64,000 nucleotides of DNA from Bradyrhizobium monzae (GTDB lineage Bacteria; Pseudomonadota; Alphaproteobacteria; Rhizobiales; Xanthobacteraceae), in assembly GCF_021458635.1 (NCBI RefSeq), contig NZ_JAIRDQ010000015.1:101436-165435 (forward strand), written 5' to 3'. This document shows, piece after piece, positions 25,597-37,688 of this stretch (position 1 is its first letter; each line of letters starts with the position of its first letter). The position numbers were made by a program, and so were the translations under genes. The notes below the pieces were generated by a model. It had not been told where the DNA came from and did not search any database. It saw nothing but the letters and a program-made list of their open reading frames with translations.

Positions 25597-26715
25597 ATGG
25601 CGGAAAAGACCGGCCATCAGCCCGGCGGATCGGGCCACGTCCCCGACGACCCCATGCTGTGGCCGTTTGCGGCGGCACGGCTCGCCGTGAACGCCTGTTT
25701 CTGGTGGCTGGAGCGCGGCCCCCCGGCGAAGCAGGGCGAGGGCGATCTCCCCTGGACCACGCCCGGCACCACGGCCCTTGAGCTCGCCACCATGCGGCTG
25801 CGCGATTGTTCGCGGACGCGATCCGGTCAGCCGGCGCTGGTCTGCGCGCCCTATGCGCTGCACCGGGCGCTGATCGCGGATTTCGCACCGGGCCACAGCG
25901 TGGTGCAGTCGCTGCAACAGGGCGGGATCGATCGAATCTATCTCACCGACTGGCGCTCGGCCACGCCGGACATGCGCTATCTCTCGATCGACAGCTATCT
26001 CGGCGATCTCAACGTCGCCGTCGACGAGATCGGCGTGCCGGTCGATCTGGTCGGCCTGTGCCAGGGTGGCTGGCTGTCATTGCTCTATGCGGCGCGGTTT
26101 CCGGCTAAGGTGCGGCGGCTGGTGCTAGCAGGTGCGCCGGTCGACCTCGCGGTCGAGTCCAGGCTGTCGCAACTCGCCCGCAACGCGCCGGAGATGGTCT
26201 ACGACCAGCTCGTCGCGCGCGGCGGCGGCAATGTCAGCGGCGAGGAGATGCTGCGTGTCTGGTCGAAGGCGCCAGGCCCCGACGACATCGCGGCGGCGTT
26301 GCAGAGAGACTTCTCGGACGAGGAGGGCGCGGCCCTGCTCGCGCGCTTCGACCGCTGGAACAGCGAGCCGCTGAATCTGCCGGGCACCTACTATCTCCAG
26401 ATCGTCAACTGGATCTTTCGGGAGAACCGCATCGCCAGCGGCAATTTCACGGCGCTCGGCCGCACGATCGACCTGAAGGACGTCAAGTCGCCCATCTTCC
26501 TGCTGGCCGGGCTCGACGATGATGTCGTGCCGGCCATGCAAGCGCTTGCGACCGCCAGCCTCATCGGTACGCCGCCGGCTTTCGTTGCAGCAAGCTCCGA
26601 GCCGAGCAACCATCTCGGTCTGTTCATGGGCGCGCGGACTCACGCCCATGCCTGGCCCCGGATCGCGGAATGGCTGCGCAACGACCTCTCTGGCGTGCTC
26701 GCGCGCAGCGCCTGA
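25597..26715 (+). CDS. PhaC-like alpha/beta hydrolase with Cys nucleophile
   Basis: Protein of 372 aa. The nucleophile elbow is GLCQGG (C155), as in class III polyhydroxyalkanoate synthases, instead of the Ser of ordinary lipases. An aspartate lies in GLDDDVVPA and the histidine in SEPSNHLGLFMG. It may be a PHA synthase-like polymerase, a depolymerase-family member, or an acyltransferase. It is 13 bp after pncA and 153 bp before nadE. PHA granule genes (phaE, phasin) are not adjacent. Confidence 0.75.
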   Translation: MAEKTGHQPGGSGHVPDDPMLWPFAAARLAVNACFWWLERGPPAKQGEGDLPWTTPGTTALELATMRLRDCSRTRSGQPALVCAPYALHRALIADFAPGHSVVQSLQQGGIDRIYLTDWRSATPDMRYLSIDSYLGDLNVAVDEIGVPVDLVGLCQGGWLSLLYAARFPAKVRRLVLAGAPVDLAVESRLSQLARNAPEMVYDQLVARGGGNVSGEEMLRVWSKAPGPDDIAAALQRDFSDEEGAALLARFDRWNSEPLNLPGTYYLQIVNWIFRENRIASGNFTALGRTIDLKDVKSPIFLLAGLDDDVVPAMQALATASLIGTPPAFVAASSEPSNHLGLFMGARTHAHAWPRIAEWLRNDLSGVLARSA

Positions 26716-26868
26716 CGGTGCCTCAAGCCAAGGCCTGCAAGTCAAGGCCTGCGAAGCTGCAAATCCGTTATGCATGATCGCGGATGGCCTGCACTGGGCC
26801 CGGTCGATGGGCTAAATAGAGTCCAGGGCCGGCGACCGGCCCCGCAAGATTTAAGGGTTCTTTGCTCG

Positions 26869-28902
<2,034 letters not shown>

Positions 28903-29348
28903 ACGAAGAGGGCCGCCCAAAACGACTTCGCGCCGCGCGGCTGATCAAGCCGGCGGCGCGAAATTGCGTTCAGTCTAGAAAGTACCGAGGTCCGGAGTGC
29001 CTAGGAGTCCGGACCTCGTCACCTTGCCCCAGCCTTTGATCCCCCGCCCCAGATGGTCCCCCAACCCCGTGGTGCGCGATCAGAGGGTGATGCCCTTGAA
29101 GGCCGCCGATCGATGTCCGCGATGTACGGGAGATCGGCATAGGATACCATTCCGGTTCACTACGGACTTAATCCCGCTTGATTTCGCGCGCGGATGCATG
29201 CGCCTGCACGCGCTGCGCTCGCGCTGCCCGAAATCGATGCAAGCGCGCTGCAGGATGTCCACATCTCCCGAATCCGCATTTCACCGGCCTGTCATTGAAC
29301 TGGTCTAGCGCTGCTCCCCGTCATCGTTGACGATCAAGGGAGCAAGCC
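28903..29348. other. Intergenic, 446 bp, with strong hairpins
   Basis: An imperfect stem at 28929-28964 (TTCGCGCCG/CGGCGCGAA) and a perfect 11 bp stem at 28986-29018 (CGAGGTCCGGA/TCCGGACCTCG) follow nadE and probably end its transcript. No T run follows either. The remaining 330 bp show no supported gene and should hold the promoter of the gene at 29349. Confidence 0.55.
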
Positions 29349-30164
29349 ATGTCGAAGCCGGTGTTGGGCGCCGCACTGTCCATCAAATCGATCCCCGCGC
29401 ATCGTGACTGGCTTCTGGAGCGACAACGCGATCTCGAAATCCAGGACTTCTTTCGCGCCGATCTGCTCGACGGCGACTGGCGCAGTGCCGCAACCGACAT
29501 CAAGCAGATGCTCGCAGGCCATACCGGCCGTCTCGGCATCCACGGCCCGTTCTGGGGCTTCAAGATCGACAGCCACGATTCCTTGATCCGTCAGGCCGTG
29601 ACCAAGCGCCTGCTGCAGGGGCTTGATGCCGCTGAATTCCTCGGCGCGACGCAGATGGTGGTGCATTCGCCGTTCACGACCTGGGACCACAACAATCTCG
29701 ATCTCTATCCCGACAACCGCGCCAACATCGTCGAGCGCGTGAAAGCGACGCTGGCCGAGGTCATCGCCCGCGCGGAGACCATCGGCTGCGAGATCGTCAT
29801 CGAGAACATCGAGGACAAGGACCCGCGCGACCGCGTACGTCTCGCCAAGGCGCTCGAAAGCAGCAAGGTCCGCGTCTCCCTCGACACCGGCCACGCCAAT
29901 TACGCCCACATCTCTACCGGTGCGCCGCCGGCCGACTATTACGTCGAAACCGCCGGTGACATGTTGACGCATGTGCACCTCCAGGACACCGACGGCTTTG
30001 CAGATCGGCACTGGGCGCCGGGTGAAGGCAACATTGCGTGGGTGGCCGTGTTCCGCGCGCTGGGCCGGTTGAATTCCAATCCGCGGCTGATCCTCGAGCT
30101 GCGCAATCACGACGATGTTCGCAAGGGCGCAGCCCATCTCGCCGCGCTCGGTCTCGCCGAATAA
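29349..30164 (+). CDS. Sugar phosphate isomerase/epimerase-like TIM barrel protein
   Basis: Protein of 271 aa of the AP-endonuclease-2/xylose-isomerase-like barrel family. The metal-binding pattern is seen in GIHGPFWG, MVVHSPF, EIVIENIED, VSLDTGHANY, HVHLQDTDG and ILELRNHDD. No signal peptide. It precedes an oligopeptide-type ABC operon by 32 bp and may act on an imported compound (inference). Substrate unknown. Confidence 0.78.
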   Translation: MSKPVLGAALSIKSIPAHRDWLLERQRDLEIQDFFRADLLDGDWRSAATDIKQMLAGHTGRLGIHGPFWGFKIDSHDSLIRQAVTKRLLQGLDAAEFLGATQMVVHSPFTTWDHNNLDLYPDNRANIVERVKATLAEVIARAETIGCEIVIENIEDKDPRDRVRLAKALESSKVRVSLDTGHANYAHISTGAPPADYYVETAGDMLTHVHLQDTDGFADRHWAPGEGNIAWVAVFRALGRLNSNPRLILELRNHDDVRKGAAHLAALGLAE

Positions 30165-30196
30165 CCGACAATCACCAGAGGGTAGGGGTCACCGTT

Positions 30197-31834
30197 ATGA
30201 GCAAGCTCACCCGTCGCACCATCCTGAAATCCGGCACCGCTGCCGCCGGCACGCTGCTGCTGCCGCGCTTTGCGATCGGGCAAGGCGACAACCGTCCGTC
30301 GGTGACCATCGCCGTGCAGAAGGTAACGAACGCCAACGTGCTCGACGTGCTGCGCGAGCAGTCCAATGTCGGCGAGCGTGTGTTCTTCTCCTCGATCTGG
30401 GAAGGGCTGATCTCGAAGGATTTCCGCGGCAATCTCGAAGCCGTGCCGGGCCTCGCCACCGAATGGCGCCGCATCGACGACCAGACCGTCGAGGTGAAGC
30501 TGCGCCAGGGCGTGAAATTCCACAATGGCGACGAGCTGACCGCCGAAGACGTCGTCTTCACCTTCAGTCGCGAGCGCATGTTCGGCGAGACCGAAGCCAA
30601 AAGCCGCTCCACCATCCAGGCTTTCGAGAAGATCCCGATGCCGAAGCCCGGCAAGGAGCTGCCGCCTGATGTGCCCGCGGTTGCGCGCCGCATCTGGCCC
30701 GACCTCGTGCGCGTCGATGCCGTCGACAAGTACACGGTGCGCTTCTACAACGCGACGCCCGACGTCACCATCGAGGGCCGGCTGTCGCGCTACGGCTCCG
30801 ACATCGCCAACCGCCGTGCCTGGGATGAATCCGCGAGCTATCTCGACTGGGCGCGCAAGCCGGTTACCACCGGTCCCTACAAGGTCGTCGAGCTCAAGCC
30901 CGACGTCTCGCTGACGCTCGAAGCCCACGACGAATATTGGGGCGGCCGCCCGCCGCTCAAGCGCATCCGCTTCCTCGAAGTGCCCGAGGTCGCGAGCCGC
31001 ATCAACGGGCTGTTGTCGGGCGAATACCAGTTCGCCTGCGACATCCCGCCGGACCAGATCGCCGGCATCGAGAAGAACGCGGCGTTCGAAGTGCAGGGCG
31101 GCACTATTCTCAATCACCGCCTAACCGTGTTCGACAAGAACCACGCCCGGCTGGCCAATCCCCTGGTGCGCCGTGCCTTCACGCACGCGATCGACCGCCA
31201 GGCCATCGTCGACAGCCTGTGGGCCGGCCGCACCCGCGTGCCAAAGGGCCTGCAGTGGGAGTTCTACGGCGACATGTTCAACGCCGACTGGAGCGTGCCG
31301 GCTTATGATCCGAAGCTCGCGCAGGACCTGTTGAAGCAGGCGAACTACAAGGGCGATCCGATCCCGTACCGCCTGCTCAACAACTACTACACCAACCAGG
31401 TCGCGACCGCGCAGGTGCTGGTCGAGATGTGGAAGTCGGTCGGCCTCAACGTCGAGATCGAGACCAAGGAGAACTGGTCGCAGATCATGGAGCGCGCGCC
31501 GAACCGCGCGGTGCGCGATTGGTCGAATTCCGCCGCCTTCAACGATCCGGTGTCATCGCTGGTCGCGCAACATGGCCCGAATGGCCAGCAGCAGCAGATC
31601 GGCGAATGGACCAATGTCGAGCTGAACAAGCTCTCGGAGTTTCTGGAGACCTCGACCGACCGCGCCGCGCGCAAGAAGGCGTTCCACCGCATGCTGGAGA
31701 TCGCCGAGCGCGAAGACCCCGCCTATACGGTGCTGCATCAGAACGCGACCTTCACGGCCAAGCCGAAATCGATCAAGTGGAAGGCATCGCCGGCATTCGC
31801 GATGGACTTCCGCGCCGGCAATTTCGAGGTCTAG
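30197..31834 (+). CDS. Oligopeptide/dipeptide-type ABC solute-binding protein
   Basis: Periplasmic binding protein of 545 aa (SBP_bac_5). The signal LTRRTILKSGTAAAGTLLLP carries a twin arginine. Family segments are VEVKLRQGVKFHNGDELTAED and the hinge VRRAFTHAIDRQAIVDSLW. The start at 30197 follows GGTAGGGGT. First transport gene of a five-gene importer with unusual order: binding protein, two ATPases, two permeases. Ligand could be a peptide or another compound. Confidence 0.88.
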   Translation: MSKLTRRTILKSGTAAAGTLLLPRFAIGQGDNRPSVTIAVQKVTNANVLDVLREQSNVGERVFFSSIWEGLISKDFRGNLEAVPGLATEWRRIDDQTVEVKLRQGVKFHNGDELTAEDVVFTFSRERMFGETEAKSRSTIQAFEKIPMPKPGKELPPDVPAVARRIWPDLVRVDAVDKYTVRFYNATPDVTIEGRLSRYGSDIANRRAWDESASYLDWARKPVTTGPYKVVELKPDVSLTLEAHDEYWGGRPPLKRIRFLEVPEVASRINGLLSGEYQFACDIPPDQIAGIEKNAAFEVQGGTILNHRLTVFDKNHARLANPLVRRAFTHAIDRQAIVDSLWAGRTRVPKGLQWEFYGDMFNADWSVPAYDPKLAQDLLKQANYKGDPIPYRLLNNYYTNQVATAQVLVEMWKSVGLNVEIETKENWSQIMERAPNRAVRDWSNSAAFNDPVSSLVAQHGPNGQQQQIGEWTNVELNKLSEFLETSTDRAARKKAFHRMLEIAEREDPAYTVLHQNATFTAKPKSIKWKASPAFAMDFRAGNFEV

Positions 31835-31837
31835 GCC

Positions 31838-32821
31838 GTGGCGTCGCTGATCAGCATCCAGGCCCTCAGTGTTGCCTTCAACGGCGTGCCGGTCCTGCAC
31901 GGCGTCGATCTTACCTTGCAAAAAGGCGAGGCCCTCGGCCTCGTCGGCGAGTCCGGCTCGGGCAAGTCGGTGACGTGGCTCGCCGCGCTTGGCCTGTTGC
32001 CGCGGCACGCGATGGTCTCGGGTTCCGTCCGTATCGACGGCCGCGAAATTCTCGGTGCGCCGGCCTCGGAGCTCGACCGGGTGCGGGGCGGGCGGGTGGC
32101 CATGATCTTCCAGGATCCGGCGAGCGCGCTCAATCCGGTGCTGACCATCCGCAAGCAGCTCTGCGAGGCGCTGGCCTTGCATCGCGATCTCTCGGGCGAT
32201 GCCGTGAAGGCCGAGGCACTCCGGCTCCTCAATCTCGTCGGCATTCCCGACGCGGCGCGGCGGATGTCCGCCTATCCGCATGAATTCTCCGGCGGCCAGG
32301 TCCAGCGCATCATGATCGCGATGGCGCTGGCCGGAAATCCTGATCTGCTGATCGCGGACGAACCGACGACTGCGCTCGACGCCACCATCCAGGCGCAGAT
32401 TCTGGAGCTGCTCTCCACCATCCGCCGCGAGATGAGCATGGCGATGGTCCTGATCAGCCACGATCTCGGCGTCGTTGCCGAGAACTGCGACCGCGTCGCG
32501 GTGATGTATGCCGGCCGCATCGTCGAGCAGGCGCCCGCCAACCAGCTCTTCGCCGATCCCGTGCACCCCTATGCGCAGGGCCTCATCGGCGCGCTGCCGC
32601 CACTCGATGGGCCGCGCCGCCGTCTCACCGCCATTCCCGGCACCGTGCCGGATCCCGCGCACATGCCTGATGGATGCGCCTTCGCGCCACGCTGTGCGCT
32701 GGTGGCCGAGCCCTGCGGCCTCGCCGCGCCGACCCTTGCGCCGATCGCAAACGACCGTGCTGTTGCCTGCATTTGCGCCGCGGCCTCGCGCCGCGCGCTG
32801 CTCGGGATCGCCGCCGAATGA
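31838..32821 (+). CDS. OppD/DppD-type ABC ATPase
   Basis: ATPase of 327 aa with Walker A GESGSGKSVTW, signature FSGGQVQRIMIAMALA, Walker B LLIADEPTTALD and H-loop LISHDLG. The C-terminal oligopeptide-transporter domain has the cysteine-bearing segment CAFAPRCALVAEPC typical of the Fe-S/cysteine motif in this subfamily. GTG start three bases after the binding protein stop. Confidence 0.9.
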   Translation: MASLISIQALSVAFNGVPVLHGVDLTLQKGEALGLVGESGSGKSVTWLAALGLLPRHAMVSGSVRIDGREILGAPASELDRVRGGRVAMIFQDPASALNPVLTIRKQLCEALALHRDLSGDAVKAEALRLLNLVGIPDAARRMSAYPHEFSGGQVQRIMIAMALAGNPDLLIADEPTTALDATIQAQILELLSTIRREMSMAMVLISHDLGVVAENCDRVAVMYAGRIVEQAPANQLFADPVHPYAQGLIGALPPLDGPRRRLTAIPGTVPDPAHMPDGCAFAPRCALVAEPCGLAAPTLAPIANDRAVACICAAASRRALLGIAAE

Positions 32822-33810
32822 GCGCGCCGCTCGTCGAGGTGTCCTCGATCTCGCGCAGCTACAGCATGCGCTCCGGGATGTTCGGCCGCAGCACGGCCGT
32901 GCATGCTGTCGACGGCGTCTCGCTGAGCCTTCCCAGGGGCGAAACGCTCGGTCTCGTCGGCGAGTCCGGCTCGGGCAAGTCCACGACGGGGCGCATCGTG
33001 CTCGGCCTCGAGCCGCCCGATCGCGGCGAGGTCCGCTTCGGCGGCAAGCCGATGGCCACGCCGGGGACACAGTCGTGGCGCGCACAGCGCGCCCGCATGC
33101 AGATGATCTTTCAGGATCCGCTCGGCGCGCTGGACCGACGCTTGCCGGCGGCGACCCAGATCCGCGAGCCCCTCGACATTCACGGTCTCGGCACGCCGGC
33201 CGAGCGCGAGGATCGCGTCCGCGAGTTGCTGCGCGCCGTCGAACTGACGCCGGCACATGGCGCACGCTATCCGGGCGCGCTGTCGGGCGGCCAGCGCCAG
33301 CGCATCGTGCTGGCGCGGGCGCTGGCGACAAAACCCGATTTCCTCGTCTGCGACGAGCCGGTCAGCGCGCTCGACGTCTCGATCCAGGCCCAGGTGGTGA
33401 ATTTGCTTTGCGATCTCCAGGCACAGCTTGGGCTGACGCTGCTGTTCATCAGCCACGATCTGCGGGTCGTCCGGCAGATCAGCAATGTCGTCGCCGTGAT
33501 GTATCTCGGCCGCATCGTCGAGATCGGCAGCGCCGACGATCTCTTTGCCCGGCCCGAACATCCGTACACGCAGGCGCTGGTCTCGGCTTCGCCCGCACCG
33601 GGCCGCCGCAGCGCAGGCCGCATCGTGCTTTCCGGCGATCCGCCGAACCCGGCCGCCCGTCCGAACGGCTGCGCGTTCCATCCCCGTTGCCCGCGCGCCG
33701 TTGCGCGCTGCGCGAGCGAGGTGCCGGCGCTCTCGGCCGTCGGCGGTGATCGCCAGGTGGCCTGCCATCTCGTGACCGGGCCGCAGGCCGCGACGCGGGA
33801 CGCCGCGTGA
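32818..33810 (+). CDS. OppF/DppF-type ABC ATPase
   Basis: ATPase of 330 aa, partner of the preceding one. Walker A GESGSGKSTTGR, signature LSGGQRQRIVLARALA, Walker B FLVCDEPVSALDVS, H-loop FISHDLRV. The C-terminus has the cysteine motif CAFHPRCPRAVARC. Its ATG overlaps the upstream stop (ATGA at 32818-32821), so the pair is translationally coupled. Confidence 0.9.
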   Translation: MSAPLVEVSSISRSYSMRSGMFGRSTAVHAVDGVSLSLPRGETLGLVGESGSGKSTTGRIVLGLEPPDRGEVRFGGKPMATPGTQSWRAQRARMQMIFQDPLGALDRRLPAATQIREPLDIHGLGTPAEREDRVRELLRAVELTPAHGARYPGALSGGQRQRIVLARALATKPDFLVCDEPVSALDVSIQAQVVNLLCDLQAQLGLTLLFISHDLRVVRQISNVVAVMYLGRIVEIGSADDLFARPEHPYTQALVSASPAPGRRSAGRIVLSGDPPNPAARPNGCAFHPRCPRAVARCASEVPALSAVGGDRQVACHLVTGPQAATRDAA

Positions 33811-34739
33811 TGGGACGTTATTTCGCCATCCGCAGTGGACGCGCGGCGCTGACGATCGTGCTCGTCGTCACCTTCGCCTTCGTCGTGCTGCGGCTATCAG
33901 GCGATCCCGCGCTGATGATTTTGGGACCGGAAGCGCCGCCTGAGGTCCTCGCGGCCTTCCGCAAGGCGTGGGGCCTCGATGATCCCATCTGGTTCCAGTA
34001 TCTCGATTACTTCGGCGCCATCGCCAAGGGCGAGCTCGGCCGTTCCATGCGTGACGGACGGCCGGCGATCCAGCTCGTGTTGGAGCGGATTCCGGCCACG
34101 CTGGCGCTGACGCTGCCGGCCTTCTTCTTCAAGGTCGCGCTCGGCATTCCCGCCGGCATCTACGCCGCGCTGCATCGCGGTTCTGGGATCGACCGCGCCG
34201 TGATGATGACGGCGGTCGCCGGCTTCACTGTGCCGAGCTTTGTGCTCGCGCTGCTGCTTGTGCTCATCTTCGCCGTGCAGCTCGGCTGGCTCCCCTCAGG
34301 CGGGCAAGACAGCTGGCGTCACGCCATCCTGCCGATCGTGACGCTCAGCCTCGGTGGCGCCGCCGTGCTGGCGCGGTTCACCCGCAGCGCCATGCTGGAG
34401 GTGCTGGGCCAGCCCTATATCCGCACGGCGTCGGCGAAAGGCGTGCCCTGGCATCGCGTTGTGATCTCGCATGCGCTGCCTAACGCGGCGATCCCGACCG
34501 TCACCATTCTGGGCTTCATGGTTGGCTCGCTGATCGCGGGCGCGGTGGTGGTCGAAAGCGTGTTCTCGTGGCCGGGAGTAGGGCGCTTGCTCGTCGTCGC
34601 CGTCGCCAACCGCGACCTGGCCGTCGTGCAATGCATCCTGCTGCTGGTCGCACTGACCATGGTCACGTCGAACCTGGTCGTCGATTTCCTCTACGGCTTC
34701 CTCGACCCGCGCCTCCGGGCCAAAGGGGCTCATGCATGA
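33810..34739 (+). CDS. OppB/DppB-type ABC permease
   Basis: Inner-membrane protein of 309 aa with six transmembrane segments. Family marks are the N-terminal RSGRAALTIVLVVTFAFVVL, LGLDDPIWFQYL-like GLDDPIWFQYLDY, and the EAA loop YIRTASAKGVPWHRVVISHAL. The ATG at 33810 overlaps the upstream stop by one base; a GTG immediately before it is possible. Confidence 0.9.
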   Translation: MGRYFAIRSGRAALTIVLVVTFAFVVLRLSGDPALMILGPEAPPEVLAAFRKAWGLDDPIWFQYLDYFGAIAKGELGRSMRDGRPAIQLVLERIPATLALTLPAFFFKVALGIPAGIYAALHRGSGIDRAVMMTAVAGFTVPSFVLALLLVLIFAVQLGWLPSGGQDSWRHAILPIVTLSLGGAAVLARFTRSAMLEVLGQPYIRTASAKGVPWHRVVISHALPNAAIPTVTILGFMVGSLIAGAVVVESVFSWPGVGRLLVVAVANRDLAVVQCILLLVALTMVTSNLVVDFLYGFLDPRLRAKGAHA

Positions 34740-35610
34740 AGCGAGTGCAGGCATGACCGACGCGACCTTGAAGGACAGCACCGTCCGCCGCCGCATCAGC
34801 CTGCCGGCGATCCCGGTGTCCGTCGCGCTGGCGGTCGGCTGGATCATCGCCATGCTGGTGATCGCCGCGCTGGCCGAGAAGATCGCGCCCTATGGTTACA
34901 CCCAATTCGATCTGCGCAATCGCCTGGCTGCGCCCGGCAATGTCGCGCACTGGCTCGGCACCGACGAGCTCGGCCGCGACGTGCTGTCGCGGCTCCTCGT
35001 CTCGATCCGCATCTCGCTGCTGATCGCGTTCGGCGCGACCGCGATCTCGGCCGTGGCCGGCACCACGCTGGGCTTCCTCGCCGCGCATTTTCGCGGGGCC
35101 GTCGAGCAGTTCGTGCTGATGCTGACCGACTTCCAGGCCAGCATGCCGTTCCTGATCATGGCGCTCGCCGTGCTCGCTTTCTTCGGCAATTCGCTGCCGC
35201 TGCTGATCGGCCTGATGGGCCTGTTCGGTTGGGAACGCTATGCCCGCATCGCCCGCGGCCTCGCCATCTCAGCCAATGCGCAGGGCTACGCCGCCGCCGT
35301 CCGCCAGTTGGGCGCGAGGCCGGCGCGGATCTATTTGCGACACATCCTGCCCAACATTGCCTCGACCCTGATCGTCTCGACCACGCTGGTCTTCCCCGAG
35401 GTGATCCTGATGGAATCGGGCCTGTCCTTCCTCGGCCTCGGCGTGCAGCCGCCGATGACCAGCCTCGGCAACATGGTCGGCTATGGCCGCGAGTATTTGA
35501 CCCGGGCGCCCTGGATCATGCTCGCACCGGCAACCACGATCGTCGTGACCACGCTGGCCGTCTCCGTGATCGGCGACTGGCTGCGGGATCGGCTGGACCC
35601 GACACTGTAG
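34732..35610 (+). CDS. OppC/DppC-type ABC permease
   Basis: Inner-membrane protein of 292 aa. It has the OppC N-terminal part (HWLGTDELGRDVLSRLL) and the EAA loop (GYAAAVRQLGARPARIYLRH). The start at 34732 overlaps the preceding gene by eight bases and has AAAGGGG upstream; an ATG at 34753 is an alternative. Last gene of the importer. Confidence 0.9.
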   Translation: MHEASAGMTDATLKDSTVRRRISLPAIPVSVALAVGWIIAMLVIAALAEKIAPYGYTQFDLRNRLAAPGNVAHWLGTDELGRDVLSRLLVSIRISLLIAFGATAISAVAGTTLGFLAAHFRGAVEQFVLMLTDFQASMPFLIMALAVLAFFGNSLPLLIGLMGLFGWERYARIARGLAISANAQGYAAAVRQLGARPARIYLRHILPNIASTLIVSTTLVFPEVILMESGLSFLGLGVQPPMTSLGNMVGYGREYLTRAPWIMLAPATTIVVTTLAVSVIGDWLRDRLDPTL

Positions 35611-35771
35611 CCCGCGCCGGGAGCAGGGGAGGCCTGCATGGGGCCAATCCGGCCCTGTCCAGCCCAAGTTCCCGTTGCGCCGACCGACCCCGTGCGCTAT
35701 CCGGCCACAAAGGCCTGAGGCGGCTTCGATATTTCCCGCCCGGCCGGCCAAACCCGAGGACGGAAACCGCC

Positions 35772-37622
35772 ATGCCAGCCTATCGCTCCCGCACCACCAC
35801 CCACGGCCGTAACATGGCGGGCGCCCGCGGCCTTTGGCGCGCGACGGGCATGAAGGACGGCGATTTCGGCAAGCCGATCATAGCGGTCGTCAATTCCTTC
35901 ACCCAGTTCGTGCCCGGCCACGTCCATCTGAAGGACCTCGGCCAGCTCGTCGCCCGCGAGATCGAGCAGGCCGGCGGCGTGGCCAAGGAATTCAACACCA
36001 TCGCGGTCGACGACGGCATCGCCATGGGCCATGACGGCATGCTCTACAGCCTGCCGTCGCGTGAGCTGATCGCTGACAGCGTCGAGTACATGGCCAACGC
36101 GCATTGCGCCGACGGCCTCGTCTGCATCTCCAACTGCGACAAGATCACGCCCGGCATGCTGATGGCCGCGCTGCGGCTCAACATCCCCGCCGTGTTCATC
36201 TCGGGCGGCCCGATGGAGGCCGGCAAGGTCAAGCTCGCCGGCAAGACCAAGGCGGTCGACCTCATCGACGCCATGGTGGCGGCTGCCGACTCCAAGGTCA
36301 GCGACGAGGACGTCAAGGTGATCGAGCGCTCGGCGTGCCCGACCTGCGGCTCCTGCTCGGGCATGTTCACCGCCAACTCGATGAACTGCCTGACCGAGGC
36401 GCTTGGCCTGGCGCTGCCCGGCAACGGCACCGTGGTCGCCACCCATGCCGACCGCAAGCGGCTGTTCGTCGAGGCCGGCCACACCATTGTCGATCTGGTC
36501 CGCCGCTACTACGAGCAGGACGATGCCTCCGTGCTGCCGCGCAACGTCGCCAACTTCAAGGCGTTCGAGAACGCGATGACCCTCGACATCGCGATGGGCG
36601 GCTCGACCAACACCGTGCTGCATCTGCTGGCCGCCGCCCATGAGGGCGAGGTCGCGTTCACCATGCAGGACATCGACCGCCTGTCACGCCGCGTGCCCGT
36701 GCTCTGCAAGGTCGCACCATCGGTCGCCGACGTTCACGTCGAGGACGTGCATCGCGCCGGCGGCATCATGGGCATCCTGGGCGAACTCGACCGCGCCGGC
36801 CTGATCGACACTTCGGTCTCGACCGTGCATGCGCCGACCATGAACGAGGCGCTGGAGCGCTGGGACATCAAGCGCTCGAAGAGCGAGTCCGTCCGTACTT
36901 TCTTCCGTGCTTCGCCGGGCGGCATCCCGACGCAGGTCGCCTTCAGCCAGGAGCGCCGTTACGACGAGCTCGATGCCGACCGCGAGAAGGGCGTGGTGCG
37001 CAACCTCGCGCACGCCTTCAGCAAGGACGGCGGCCTCGCCGTGCTCTACGGCAACCTCGCGCAGGACGGCTGCATCGTGAAGACCGCGGGCGTCGATGCC
37101 TCGATCCTGAAATTCTCCGGCCCCGCACGGGTGTTCGAGAGCCAGGACGCGGCCGTCGAAGGCATTCTGGGCGGCAAGGTCACGGCCGGTGAGATCGTCG
37201 TCATCATCTACGAAGGCCCGCGTGGTGGCCCCGGCATGCAGGAAATGCTGTATCCGACCAGCTATCTGAAATCGATGGGCCTCGGCAAGGCTTGCGCGCT
37301 CGTCACCGACGGACGCTTCTCCGGCGGCTCCTCGGGTCTCTCGATCGGCCATCTCTCGCCGGAAGCGGCCGAGGGCGGCAATATCGGTCTGGTGCGGACC
37401 GGCGATCGTATCGCCATCGACATTCCGAACCGCAGCATCAACCTCGAAGTCTCCGACGAGGAGCTCGCCGATCGCCGCGCGGCGGAGGAGGCGAAGGGCG
37501 ATGCCGCCTGGCAGCCTGCACCGCGCAGGCGCAACGTCTCGACCGCGCTGCAGGCCTACGCTGCGCTCACCACCAGCGCTGCGCGCGGCGCGGTGCGTGA
37601 AGTGAAGCGGCGCACGAAGTAA
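35772..37622 (+). CDS. ilvD: Dihydroxy-acid dehydratase
   Basis: Third enzyme of valine/isoleucine synthesis, removing water from 2,3-dihydroxy acids; 616 aa, the same length as E. coli IlvD. Fe-S ligands include C122 (NCDKITPGM) and the cysteine pair in CPTCGSCSGMF near 190-197. The catalytic serine segment is GRFSGGSSGLSIGHLSPEAA. The start at 35772 (MPAYRSRTTTHGRNMAGARG) matches the family. It stands alone, 161 bp after the ABC operon. Confidence 0.96.
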   Translation: MPAYRSRTTTHGRNMAGARGLWRATGMKDGDFGKPIIAVVNSFTQFVPGHVHLKDLGQLVAREIEQAGGVAKEFNTIAVDDGIAMGHDGMLYSLPSRELIADSVEYMANAHCADGLVCISNCDKITPGMLMAALRLNIPAVFISGGPMEAGKVKLAGKTKAVDLIDAMVAAADSKVSDEDVKVIERSACPTCGSCSGMFTANSMNCLTEALGLALPGNGTVVATHADRKRLFVEAGHTIVDLVRRYYEQDDASVLPRNVANFKAFENAMTLDIAMGGSTNTVLHLLAAAHEGEVAFTMQDIDRLSRRVPVLCKVAPSVADVHVEDVHRAGGIMGILGELDRAGLIDTSVSTVHAPTMNEALERWDIKRSKSESVRTFFRASPGGIPTQVAFSQERRYDELDADREKGVVRNLAHAFSKDGGLAVLYGNLAQDGCIVKTAGVDASILKFSGPARVFESQDAAVEGILGGKVTAGEIVVIIYEGPRGGPGMQEMLYPTSYLKSMGLGKACALVTDGRFSGGSSGLSIGHLSPEAAEGGNIGLVRTGDRIAIDIPNRSINLEVSDEELADRRAAEEAKGDAAWQPAPRRRNVSTALQAYAALTTSAARGAVREVKRRTK

Positions 37623-37638
37623 GCGCGTCTTGCGCGTG

Positions 37639-37665
37639 CGTGACCGCGAACGTCGCGGTCACGCC
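37639..37665 (+). terminator. Hairpin after ilvD
   Basis: Perfect 12 bp stem GCGTGACCGCGA/TCGCGGTCACGC with a three-base loop, 17 bp past the ilvD stop. No T run follows. Confidence 0.5.
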
Positions 37666-37688
37666 GGCGCGCATGGTCAACAAGTTCT

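Noticed and set aside
31553..33331. Minus-strand frame of 592 aa across the ABC ATPases
   Set aside because: Opposite strand of three well-supported transport genes; no domain signature.
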